A stretch of 5,311 nt of DNA from Candidatus Margulisiibacteriota bacterium (GTDB lineage: Bacteria; Margulisbacteria; WOR-1; O2-12-FULL-45-9; XYB2-FULL-48-7). The stretch spans positions 1 through 5,311 of the forward strand of contig JAQUOB010000097.1 of NCBI GenBank assembly GCA_028717325.1. The letters run 5' to 3'. Shown in pieces: positions 1 to 5,311 of the stretch (positions are counted from its first letter, which is position 1; each line of letters begins with the position of its first letter). The translations under genes and the position numbers were made by a program. The notes under the pieces were generated by a model. It saw nothing but the letters and a program-made list of their open reading frames with translations. It was not told where the DNA came from and did no database searches.

Positions 1-230
1 GTTATCTTTCTCGAACTGGTGGTCAATTGCGGGAATTCGAAACCGACCAGGCCAGAAGGGTTGGAAAAAACTCCGCTGGCGTCATTGGCATAGCAAAGCG
101 AAACATTGCCCATGCCCAGCTGGCGGGCGGAAAAAAGTTCACGGCTCGGGTCAAAAGAAGTGCCATTAATCGCGTGAGCCGCGCAGGCAGTAAGCACTAT
201 GCAGTAAGCGGTAAGCAGAGCTCTTTTCAT
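1..230 (-). CDS. PorV/UPF0164-like outer-membrane protein, N-terminal part (3' end off the window)
   Basis: The 76 visible residues are the start of an exported protein; the rest lies beyond the left edge. Residues 1-20 look like a signal peptide: MKR, a hydrophobic stretch, then AHA as a possible signal peptidase I site. Mature sequence follows with LGMGN at 38-42 and NPSGL at 57-61. This spacing of a 'GMG' turn, an acidic/Ala-rich stretch (YANDAS) and 'NPxGL' is the N-terminal signature of PorV/UPF0164/FadL-like outer-membrane beta-barrels. The ATG overlaps the stop of the upstream gene as ATGA, and no good Shine-Dalgarno site precedes it, so translation is probably coupled. Residues 13-16 (LTAC) also fit a lipobox, so a lipoprotein cannot be excluded. 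Residues 4-15 are encoded by a 7-bp repeat tract. The barrel itself is not visible; family assignment rests on the N-terminal motif only. Confidence 0.72.
   Translation of the reverse strand, partial: MKRALLTAYCIVLTACAAHAINGTSFDPSRELFSARQLGMGNVSLCYANDASGVFSNPSGLVGFEFPQLTTSSRKI
187..221 (+). repeat. Degenerate heptanucleotide tandem repeat (consensus GCAGTAA), five units
   Basis: Five consecutive 7-bp units fill this stretch: GCAGTAA exactly at 187 and 201, GCGGTAA at 208, and looser copies at 194 and 215. On the minus strand the tract encodes residues 4-15 of the PorV-like protein's signal peptide. Because three units equal seven codons, the tripeptide LTA recurs exactly seven residues apart (6-8 and 13-15). 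Confidence 0.7.
227..230 (-). other. Stop-start overlap ATGA (translational coupling)
   Basis: The ATG of the PorV-like gene overlaps the TGA stop of the secreted-protein gene by four bases. No strong ribosome binding site lies upstream, so expression of the two proteins is probably tied together. Confidence 0.75.
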
Positions 231-919
231 CGTTTGAGTACCGTCAGTTTGCCTTTGGCGAGGACTTTTCCGTCGCCGATGATCAATAAGATATAGATGC
301 CGTTGCCGGCGACCGAGCCGGCATCCGATTGGCCGTTCCAGCTGACGGCATTGTAGCCGGCGCGGCCGCCGCTGCTGCCCGCGCCGAAAGCCATTTTTGA
401 GATCACGGCGCCCGTCAGATCGTGGATCGACAAGGTGACGCCGGCGGCTTTGGAAAGCATATAAGCGATGGTGACCGTGCCGCCGGGAATACCCGGGTCG
501 AAGGGATTGGGATAACACAGCGGCGTTCCCTGGACGATCAGATCCTGTTTGGTCTGGACAAAAAGCGGGACCACTTCGGAAGTGGCGCCCGAGCCGGTGC
601 CGGCGGGGCCGAAGGCCTCGACCGTGAGGCCGTGAAGTCCGTCGGCCAGCGCGGTCGTCACCTCAAGAGTCGCGTAAAAATTATTGGCCGACCCGACAAA
701 GGTCAAAGGCGTCGTGGTATTGTCGACGGTGATCCGCCCGGTGACCGAAGCGTCGGAAGTCGTGACCGCCACGGTGATGACCGGATTGGCAGAGATGGGA
801 TCGCCCGGCAGCGCCCTGACACCGTTAATATAAATGCTGATCCTCGGTTTGGCCGCCGCCGACAAAATAAGGACAAAGGTCAAAAGACAGAAGATTATTA
901 TTCCTTTATATTTTTTCAT
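227..919 (-). CDS. Secreted protein with Ig-like region and FlgD-Ig/T9SS-type C-terminal domain
   Basis: This is a 230-aa exported protein. Residues 1-23 form a classical signal peptide (MKKYKG, hydrophobic core, AAA before KP). Residues about 26-120 are beta-rich and Ser/Thr/Val/Gly-rich, with a 'DGLHGLTVEAF' stretch typical of bacterial Ig-like folds. Residues about 134-230 match the pattern of FlgD Ig-like and type IX secretion sorting domains: YPNPF (136-140), a beta strand, 'LSIHDLTG' (163-170), a Gly-rich turn, 'VSWNG' (192-196), 'GNGIYILLI' (205-213) and a final 'GKLTVLKR'. The ATG start is chosen over an in-frame GTG at 976 because it begins the signal peptide and forms TAATG with the upstream stop. 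An AGGGGTG lies upstream but about 14 nt away, too far for a normal ribosome site. The next gene encodes a PorV-like protein; in type IX secretion PorV handles such C-terminal domains. That functional link is inference. Confidence 0.82.
   Translation of the reverse strand: MKKYKGIIIFCLLTFVLILSAAAKPRISIYINGVRALPGDPISANPVITVAVTTSDASVTGRITVDNTTTPLTFVGSANNFYATLEVTTALADGLHGLTVEAFGPAGTGSGATSEVVPLFVQTKQDLIVQGTPLCYPNPFDPGIPGGTVTIAYMLSKAAGVTLSIHDLTGAVISKMAFGAGSSGGRAGYNAVSWNGQSDAGSVAGNGIYILLIIGDGKVLAKGKLTVLKR
871..891 (+). repeat. Possible short heptanucleotide repeat, three units
   Basis: GGACAAA, GGTCAAA and AGACAGA follow each other in 7-bp register, differing at one to three positions. The tract encodes part of the hydrophobic core (about residues 10-17) of the secreted protein's signal peptide. 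At this length it could be chance; it is listed because it shares period and strand with the two clearer tracts. Confidence 0.35.
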
Positions 920-921
920 TA
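917..921 (-). other. Stop-start overlap TAATG (translational coupling)
   Basis: The stop TAA of the large barrel gene shares its last A with the ATG of the secreted-protein gene. Ribosomes finishing the first gene can restart directly, which fits the lack of a well-placed ribosome binding site. Confidence 0.75.
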
Positions 922-2844
922 GAATTTGTATGTCACCCCTAACGTTTGAGTAAATCTTAAGTCCGAAGTTTCCCACGGGATAGAGCCGTCCCTGGCCGGC
1001 CGGCCGCTGTTCCGGTTCGCGGCCAGCGTCGCAACCGGATCGACCTGGGAGAGATAATCGACCTGCCAGGCGTCTTTTTTGAGGGCCAGGTTTAAATAGA
1101 CCATTTTGCCCAGATCGATGTTGGCGGCGTCAAATTGGACGAGGCCGATGAGCGGCATCAGGCTGACGCCCAGCGAATCCCAGATCTCCCAGCCCCAGAG
1201 GTTGAGGGTCGAGCCCAGGTCGAGTTTGACCGGCACGACGCCGAATTTAAAGGCCTTGTTGATGTTGTCGACCAATTGCTGGTCCTTGCTGGTGATGGTC
1301 GGCTTGAGCGCCAGAGTGGTGCCGCCCCTCAACCAGAAAGGCAGGGATAAAAGCCGGCTTTCGACGCCGACGCGGATAAAGGACAAATTGCTGACGGTTA
1401 TCTCATTGGATGCCGGTATGGTGAACGGGGTCTGGTTTTGTTCATAATCGACGGCGATCAGAAAAGGCCGCTTAAGGGAGAAGCCGCAACGAAGCCGTTT
1501 GGGCAGTTGATAATTTTTTTCCGCGTCAAGGACGATGGGCGTGCCGTTGGCCTCGGTGGTCGTTACCCACTGGTTGCCGAAAGGGGCCCAGGTTGAATTG
1601 CCGCCCGGCTGAAGCAGGGTGGTGGCTTCCTGGGTGTTGATGTTGCGGTAAGTCATATAGCCGGCCAGGCCGTTCCCCTTCATGTCCAAAGCGGCGCTGT
1701 TGACATTCTCCAGCATCAATCCGACGGTGAACCATTCCGTCGGGTCATACAGCAGGCCAAAGTCGAAGCGGGCGGTCGAGCCGCTGTAAAAACCGCGGTA
1801 TTTGGCATTGGCAATGATATCGCCCGACGGCAGCTGGATGGTTTTGGTCGAATAGCCGGCCTGGGCGCCGTATTGATTGGCGTCAAGGAACCAGTTGGCG
1901 CTGGCGACCGGATCATTGGGATCGAAATTTGGCGAATACATCACCTGATCGGCGGTATCGGCGTTGACGACCGTCCTGACATCGTTATCTATCTGCGCGG
2001 TAGCCGAGATCGGCAGCATGTTCAAGCCCGCGTAAAAGTTGCCGCGCTGGGCGGCGATCGTGCCGACGTAAGGCGATTCGACGTTAAAACTGTTCCTGAA
2101 TTCGCTGATATTGGAAAAGGGGATGGTCACTTCCTGTGACAGGAAACCGCTCCAGGCCGGGGCGGCCGTTTCACGCGTTGTGACAACTCCGCCGCTGGTA
2201 AAAGTAAAGCTAAGTTTGCCGTCGTTCTTGATGGAAAAAGAGCCGAAATTTTGTCCGTAGAGGCTCATGTCGGTGCGCCCGGTGACCGGGAAATTGCCGG
2301 CCAGCGAAATATCGGCCTGGAGCGGGTTGCGCGAAGCAAAACCGACGGTCAGCCAGTCGTTGACCCTCTGGGCCGCGGAAAAATTGATCCCCGTCCCGGA
2401 AGTCGCGTAACTGAGGCTGCTTTTCACCTGGATCTCTTTGGTGGTCGTGCCGATACCGGCGACATCCGCGGCCGGCCGGAAGAACAAGGCGTATCTTAGC
2501 ACGGCGTTGCCACTTGACCCCGTGCCGGCGCCAACCTCAAGAGTTCCCGACATCTCTTTCAATGGCGTGGTTCTGCTAAGGTCCTGAGGCCCGGTAACCG
2601 ACGCCTGGCCAAACGAGGCCTCGGCCAATTTCAGTTTGCCCAGGGTGGCGGGATTCCAGAGAGCGCTTTTCATCCCCAGGGAGATTGTGGAATAACCGCC
2701 GCCAAAGCCGGGGAAAGGATCTTCGGCCGGCGGCAGTCTTAAGTTTATCCGGCCGTAGGGGTAGTTGAGATCGGCGCAAAATCCGCTGTTGGAAAATAAC
2801 AGAACAGGCAGTAAAATAGCGAAGCAGATCTTGGCGAGCTTCAT
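919..2844 (-). CDS. Predicted outer-membrane beta-barrel protein, 641 aa
   Basis: This is a large exported protein of unknown specific function. Residues 1-24 are a signal peptide (MKLAK, hydrophobic core, cleavage probably after GFCA). A Gly-rich segment leads to 'LGMKSALWNPATL' (57-69), the same GM...NPA arrangement seen in the PorV-like protein two genes downstream. The rest is rich in alternating polar/hydrophobic strands with Gly, Ser, Thr, Asn and aromatic residues. It has few Cys, all visible ones being in the signal peptide apart from one near residue 456. The last strand ends 'TLGVTYKF' with a terminal Phe, as expected for a BAM recognition signal. It heads a leftward operon and overlaps the next gene by one base. 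An ATG three codons earlier (2853) is in frame, but it overlaps the -10 box of the predicted promoter and would not be transcribed, so the 2844 ATG is preferred. No specific substrate or family name can be given. Confidence 0.8.
   Translation of the reverse strand: MKLAKICFAILLPVLLFSNSGFCADLNYPYGRINLRLPPAEDPFPGFGGGYSTISLGMKSALWNPATLGKLKLAEASFGQASVTGPQDLSRTTPLKEMSGTLEVGAGTGSSGNAVLRYALFFRPAADVAGIGTTTKEIQVKSSLSYATSGTGINFSAAQRVNDWLTVGFASRNPLQADISLAGNFPVTGRTDMSLYGQNFGSFSIKNDGKLSFTFTSGGVVTTRETAAPAWSGFLSQEVTIPFSNISEFRNSFNVESPYVGTIAAQRGNFYAGLNMLPISATAQIDNDVRTVVNADTADQVMYSPNFDPNDPVASANWFLDANQYGAQAGYSTKTIQLPSGDIIANAKYRGFYSGSTARFDFGLLYDPTEWFTVGLMLENVNSAALDMKGNGLAGYMTYRNINTQEATTLLQPGGNSTWAPFGNQWVTTTEANGTPIVLDAEKNYQLPKRLRCGFSLKRPFLIAVDYEQNQTPFTIPASNEITVSNLSFIRVGVESRLLSLPFWLRGGTTLALKPTITSKDQQLVDNINKAFKFGVVPVKLDLGSTLNLWGWEIWDSLGVSLMPLIGLVQFDAANIDLGKMVYLNLALKKDAWQVDYLSQVDPVATLAANRNSGRPARDGSIPWETSDLRFTQTLGVTYKF
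2131..2145. repeat. Perfect 15-bp inverted repeat inside the large barrel gene
   Basis: TTCCTGT and ACAGGAA flank a single G, a perfect palindrome with 7-bp arms. It lies in the middle of coding sequence (reading GFLSQEV on the minus strand), so it is most likely fortuitous; a binding site cannot be ruled out. Confidence 0.4.
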
Positions 2845-2851
2845 TGAGCGC

Positions 2852-2880
2852 ATTTTATTTCAGCCCCGGCCTTTTGTCAA
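2852..2880 (-). promoter_or_regulatory. Sigma70-type promoter for the leftward outer-membrane operon
   Basis: On the minus strand a consensus -35 TTGACA (2880-2875) is followed by a 17-bp spacer and a -10 TAAAAT (2857-2852). Expected transcription starts at A2845 or A2844, that is, at or one base before the ATG at 2844. The transcript would then be leaderless. The -10 box overlaps the first in-frame ATG (2853). The hexamers and spacing are read directly; activity is inferred. Confidence 0.72.
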
Positions 2881-2902
2881 GGTAAAATCGACGTGTTATA
2901 AT
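2874..2902 (+). promoter_or_regulatory. Sigma70-type extended -10 promoter for coaE-uvrB
   Basis: The plus strand has -35 TTGTCA (2874-2879, five of six consensus bases), a 17-bp spacer, and a perfect -10 TATAAT (2897-2902) preceded by TGT, an extended -10 element. The expected start is A2908 or A2910, leaving a 5-7-nt leader before the coaE ATG with no room for a Shine-Dalgarno site. Its -35 box shares five bases with the -35 box of the divergent promoter. Confidence 0.78.
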
Positions 2903-2914
2903 CAAAAATATCAA

Positions 2915-3541
2915 ATGTTGAAAGCCCAGCGTTCAAAGTCTGAAATACAGGGAAGGATCATCGGCCTGACCGGGCCGATCGGGGCGGGCAAGGACGCGGT
3001 CGGGAGAATTCTGCAAAGGCGCGGCGCTTTCATTATTAATGCGGACCGGCTGGCGCATCAACTGTACGCGCCTCAATCCCCCTTATGGCACGAACTGGTC
3101 AGGACTTTCGGCTCCAAGATCTTGATGCGCGGCGGCCGTATCAACAGAAAAAAACTCGGCGCCATAGTTTTCTCCGATAAAAAGGAATTAAATAAACTTA
3201 ATGCCCTGGTTCATCCTCGTTTAAGAGACGAGATCAGAAAGATAATAGAAAGTAGAAAGCAGAGTGCAGAACACAGGACGCAAACAATAGTCGTCAACGC
3301 CGCGGTGCTCAAGGAGATCGGCTTGATCCCCTTGGTTGACGAAGTTTGGTTGGTGACGGCGCCGAAAGATATCAGGCTGAAACGATTGATCAAAAGCGGC
3401 CTGACCGCGCCGGCGGCCGCCCGGCGAATGAAAGCCCAGGTCTCGCCAAAGGAATATTTAAAAATGGCCGATATCGTTATCAAAAATGACGGGACGCTCA
3501 GGCAGTTAAGTGGAAAAATTCAAGCTTGTCTCAAATTTTAA
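2915..3541 (+). CDS. coaE: Dephospho-CoA kinase
   Basis: It phosphorylates the ribose 3'-hydroxyl of dephospho-CoA with ATP, the last step of coenzyme A synthesis, in the cytoplasm. The 208-aa length is usual for CoaE. The order of motifs matches the family: P-loop GPIGAGKD (20-27), 'INADRLAHQLY' (41-51), 'INRKKLGAIVF' (76-86), 'LVHPRL' (98-103), 'NAAVLKEIGL' (128-137), the lid-type 'RRMKAQ' (170-175), and 'ADIVIKNDGT' (185-194). The P-loop ends in Lys-Asp where Ser/Thr is usual, and the common DAD and PLLFE motifs read NAD and AAVLKE. Thermotoga-type CoaE has similar changes as I recall, so only the P-loop Asp looks odd. The first 14 residues extend past the usual start; a more upstream ATG at 2765 is rejected because it crosses the promoter and the divergent gene. 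There is no Shine-Dalgarno site. The gene overlaps uvrB by 32 nt. Confidence 0.93.
   Translation: MLKAQRSKSEIQGRIIGLTGPIGAGKDAVGRILQRRGAFIINADRLAHQLYAPQSPLWHELVRTFGSKILMRGGRINRKKLGAIVFSDKKELNKLNALVHPRLRDEIRKIIESRKQSAEHRTQTIVVNAAVLKEIGLIPLVDEVWLVTAPKDIRLKRLIKSGLTAPAAARRMKAQVSPKEYLKMADIVIKNDGTLRQLSGKIQACLKF
2921..2948 (+). repeat. Possible degenerate heptanucleotide tract at the CoaE N-terminus
   Basis: AAAGCCC (2921) and AAAGTCT (2935) are 14 bp apart, and TTGAAAG (2918) and TTCAAAG (2932) show the same spacing. The tract covers the extra N-terminal residues of CoaE (KAQRSKSE) that precede the conserved domain. This is the weakest of the four tracts. Confidence 0.3.
3246..3280 (+). repeat. 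Degenerate heptanucleotide tandem repeat (TAGAAAG/CAGRRNR), five units
   Basis: Two exact TAGAAAG units (3246, 3253) are followed in register by three units starting CAG (3260, 3267, 3274). A further CAGAAAG lies at 3235, four bases out of register. The tract encodes a linker of CoaE around residues 111-122, where the pattern ExRxQ occurs twice, seven residues apart (112-116 and 119-123). Confidence 0.65.
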
Positions 3542-5311
3542 GCCCCAGGGCGACCAGCCAAAAGCGATCAAGCAGTTAGTCGAGAGCTTGGAGTCGGGAG
3601 ACAGGTACCGGACACTGCTTGGGATAACAGGGTCAGGGAAAACTTTCACGATGGCCAACGTGATCGAGCAGGTCCAGCGGCCGACCCTGGTCATCTCACC
3701 GAACAAAACGCTGGCCGCTCAGCTCTGCCAGGAATTTCGCTCGTTCTTTCCTAAGAGCGCGGTCGAATATTTTGTTAGCTATTACGATTATTACCAGCCC
3801 GAAGCTTATATCCCCCACACCGACACCTACATCGAAAAAGATTCATCGATCAACGAAGAGCTTGACCGTCTGCGCCATGAGGCGACGATGTCGCTCCTTT
3901 CAAGGCGGGATACTATAGTGGTGGCTTCCGTCTCCTGCATTTACGGCCTGGGCACGCCCAAAGATTATATGAAAGCCGTTATTAATCTGGCGGCGGGAGC
4001 CAATTATGAGCGTGATGAACTGATCAAACAGCTGGTATCGGTCAAATATGAGAGGAATGATTTTGAGCTGAAGCGGGGCCGTTTCCGGGTGCGCGGCGAT
4101 ATCATCGAGATCCTGCCGGCCTATGAAAAAAATCTCCTGCGCATCGAACTGGAAGGGGACAAGCTGAAACGCCTGACCGAGCTTGAGCCGGTGGCCGGCA
4201 AGAAACTGCGGGAACTGGATCGCGCGGCGATCTTTCCGGGGACGCACTATCTGACCTTCGAGGACAGCATCGAAGCGGCGATCGAGTCGATCAACAAAGA
4301 GCTGGTCGTACGTCTGGACGAACTGAGGCAACAGAACAAGCTGGTGGAGGCCCAGCGCCTGGAACAGCGCACCAATTATGATATCGAGATGATCAGGGAG
4401 ATGGGCTACTGCTCCGGCATCGAAAATTATTCCCGCCACTTTGACGGGCGCCGGCCGGGTGAGCCGCCGTCGACCCTGATTGATTATTTTCCCGACGACT
4501 TTATTATTTTTATCGATGAGTCGCACATCACGCTGCCGCAGATGCGCGGCATGTATGAGGGCGACCGGGCGAGAAAAGAGAGTTTGATCAACTACGGTTT
4601 CCGCCTGCCGTCCGCGCTCGATAACCGGCCGCTCAAGTTCGAGGAGATCGAAAAGCGGATCAAACAGGCGACTTTCGTTTCCGCCACGCCGGGACTTTAT
4701 GAAAAAAAACACGCGGCCAAGGTTGTTGAACAGATCATCCGGCCGACCGGCTTGATCGACCCGGCGGTCGAGGTGAGGAGCGCGCAAGGGCAGGTCGAAA
4801 ATCTGCTGGCGGAAATAAAACTGCGGGTCGAGAAAAAAGAAAGGGTGCTGGTTACTACCTTGACCAAGCGGATGGCCGAAGACCTGTCAGAATACATTAA
4901 TGAAGCAGGGATCAAGGTCCGCTATCTTCATTCCGACGTAGAAACTCTGGACCGGATCGAGATCTTGAGAGGCCTGCGGCTGGGCGAGTTTGACGTCCTG
5001 GTCGGCATCAATTTGTTGCGGGAAGGCCTCGACCTGCCGGAAGTATCCTTGGTGGCGATCCTTGACGCGGATAAGGAGGGATTCCTGCGCGGCGAAACCT
5101 CGCTGATCCAAACGATCGGCCGGGCCTCGCGCAACATCAACGGGCTGGTCATTCTCTACGCCGAAAAAGAGACCGAGTCGATGAAATACGCCATCAGAGA
5201 AACTAACCGGCGCCGGAAAATGCAGGTCGAATTCAACGAGAAAAATCACATCACCCCGCAGACGATCACCAAAGAGATCGCCGATATTTCGGACCGGATC
5301 AGGGAGAGCAA
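3510..5311 (+). CDS. uvrB: Excinuclease ABC subunit B (3' end off the window)
   Basis: UvrB is the damage-verifying ATPase of nucleotide excision repair. It receives DNA from UvrA, opens the strand with its beta-hairpin, and recruits UvrC. The frame is open from the GTG to the right edge, giving 600 residues; the family is about 660-680, so roughly the last 60-80 residues, including the UvrC-binding UVR motif, are missing here. Visible landmarks are 'FKPQGDQPKAI' (10-20), Walker A GITGSGKT (38-45), the beta-hairpin 'YYDYYQPEAYIP' (91-102), Walker B-type IDESH (335-339), 'FVSATPG', 'LLREGLDLPEVSLVAIL', and motif VI QTIGRASRN (534-542). All agree with a functional protein. The GTG start sits inside the end of coaE, matches the usual UvrB N-terminus, and has a weak AGG seven bases upstream. 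The same region read in reverse has a long open frame that is only a shadow. I see no LexA-type operator upstream, though operators vary between phyla. Confidence 0.98.
   Translation, partial: MEKFKLVSNFKPQGDQPKAIKQLVESLESGDRYRTLLGITGSGKTFTMANVIEQVQRPTLVISPNKTLAAQLCQEFRSFFPKSAVEYFVSYYDYYQPEAYIPHTDTYIEKDSSINEELDRLRHEATMSLLSRRDTIVVASVSCIYGLGTPKDYMKAVINLAAGANYERDELIKQLVSVKYERNDFELKRGRFRVRGDIIEILPAYEKNLLRIELEGDKLKRLTELEPVAGKKLRELDRAAIFPGTHYLTFEDSIEAAIESINKELVVRLDELRQQNKLVEAQRLEQRTNYDIEMIREMGYCSGIENYSRHFDGRRPGEPPSTLIDYFPDDFIIFIDESHITLPQMRGMYEGDRARKESLINYGFRLPSALDNRPLKFEEIEKRIKQATFVSATPGLYEKKHAAKVVEQIIRPTGLIDPAVEVRSAQGQVENLLAEIKLRVEKKERVLVTTLTKRMAEDLSEYINEAGIKVRYLHSDVETLDRIEILRGLRLGEFDVLVGINLLREGLDLPEVSLVAILDADKEGFLRGETSLIQTIGRASRNINGLVILYAEKETESMKYAIRETNRRRKMQVEFNEKNHITPQTITKEIADISDRIRES

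Noticed and set aside
27..296. An 89-codon plus-strand open frame at the left edge
   Set aside because: It is antisense to the PorV-like gene, whose minus-strand signal peptide and NPSGL motif are convincing.
422..922. A 166-codon plus-strand open frame opposite the secreted-protein gene
   Set aside because: Its product is Arg/Gly/Asp-rich with no recognisable domain. The minus strand has a clean signal peptide and C-terminal domain in an operon setting.
920..976. A 19-residue N-terminal extension of the secreted protein from a GTG
   Set aside because: It would bury the signal peptide that begins at the ATG of 919 and overlap the previous gene by 58 nt.
994..1008. GGCCGGCC-rich run as a structured or repeated element
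   Set aside because: It encodes ordinary Gly-Arg-Pro-Ala-Arg residues of the barrel protein and has no partner sequence nearby.
2131..2145. The perfect inverted repeat as a LexA-like operator
   Set aside because: The CTGT and ACAG halves are only one base apart instead of the eight of the E. coli-type box, and the site is deep inside a gene far from uvrB.
2765..2914. A 50-residue N-terminal extension of CoaE from an upstream in-frame ATG
   Set aside because: It would cross the coaE promoter and the divergent gene's start, and it has no counterpart in the CoaE family.
3900..4787. A 295-codon open frame on the minus strand opposite uvrB
   Set aside because: The plus strand encodes unmistakable UvrB with all motifs. 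The reverse frame shows no signal peptide or family motif and is a codon-bias shadow.

Overview
The window suggests a Gram-negative (diderm) bacterium. It carries two predicted outer-membrane beta-barrel proteins, one ending in a typical C-terminal aromatic residue, and a secreted protein whose C-terminal domain resembles FlgD-Ig/type IX-secretion sorting domains. Base composition is moderate to slightly GC-rich. I cannot place the organism firmly. The style (PorV/UPF0164-like barrels, FlgD-like C-terminal domains, poor Shine-Dalgarno sites, short 7-bp-period repeats in genes) fits an uncultured deep-branching lineage such as Margulisbacteria/Saganbacteria, Elusimicrobia or Omnitrophica. That placement is an impression, not a result.

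Layout. The left half (1-2844) is a leftward three-gene operon. It encodes a 641-aa outer-membrane barrel, then a 230-aa secreted protein with an Ig-like region and a FlgD/T9SS-like C-terminal domain, then the 5' part of a PorV-like outer-membrane protein that runs off the left edge. The genes overlap by 1 nt (TAATG) and 4 nt (ATGA), so they are probably translationally coupled and work together at the cell envelope. The right half (2915-5311) is a rightward pair: coaE (dephospho-CoA kinase) and uvrB (excision-repair helicase-like subunit, cut off by the right edge). These two overlap by 32 nt.

The two operons diverge from a gap of about 70 bp (2845-2914). It holds two good sigma70-type promoters back to back whose -35 boxes lie on the same 7 bp (TTGTCAA). 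Both predicted transcripts would start within a few bases of their first start codon, so both would be leaderless or nearly so.

Short tracts with a 7-bp period lie inside coding sequence. Two are clear (187-221 and 3246-3280) and two are weak (871-891 and 2921-2948). They encode part of a signal peptide and a linker in CoaE, giving 7-residue pseudo-repeats. There is no gene-free stretch over 300 bases, and I see no RNA gene, mobile element or CRISPR array.
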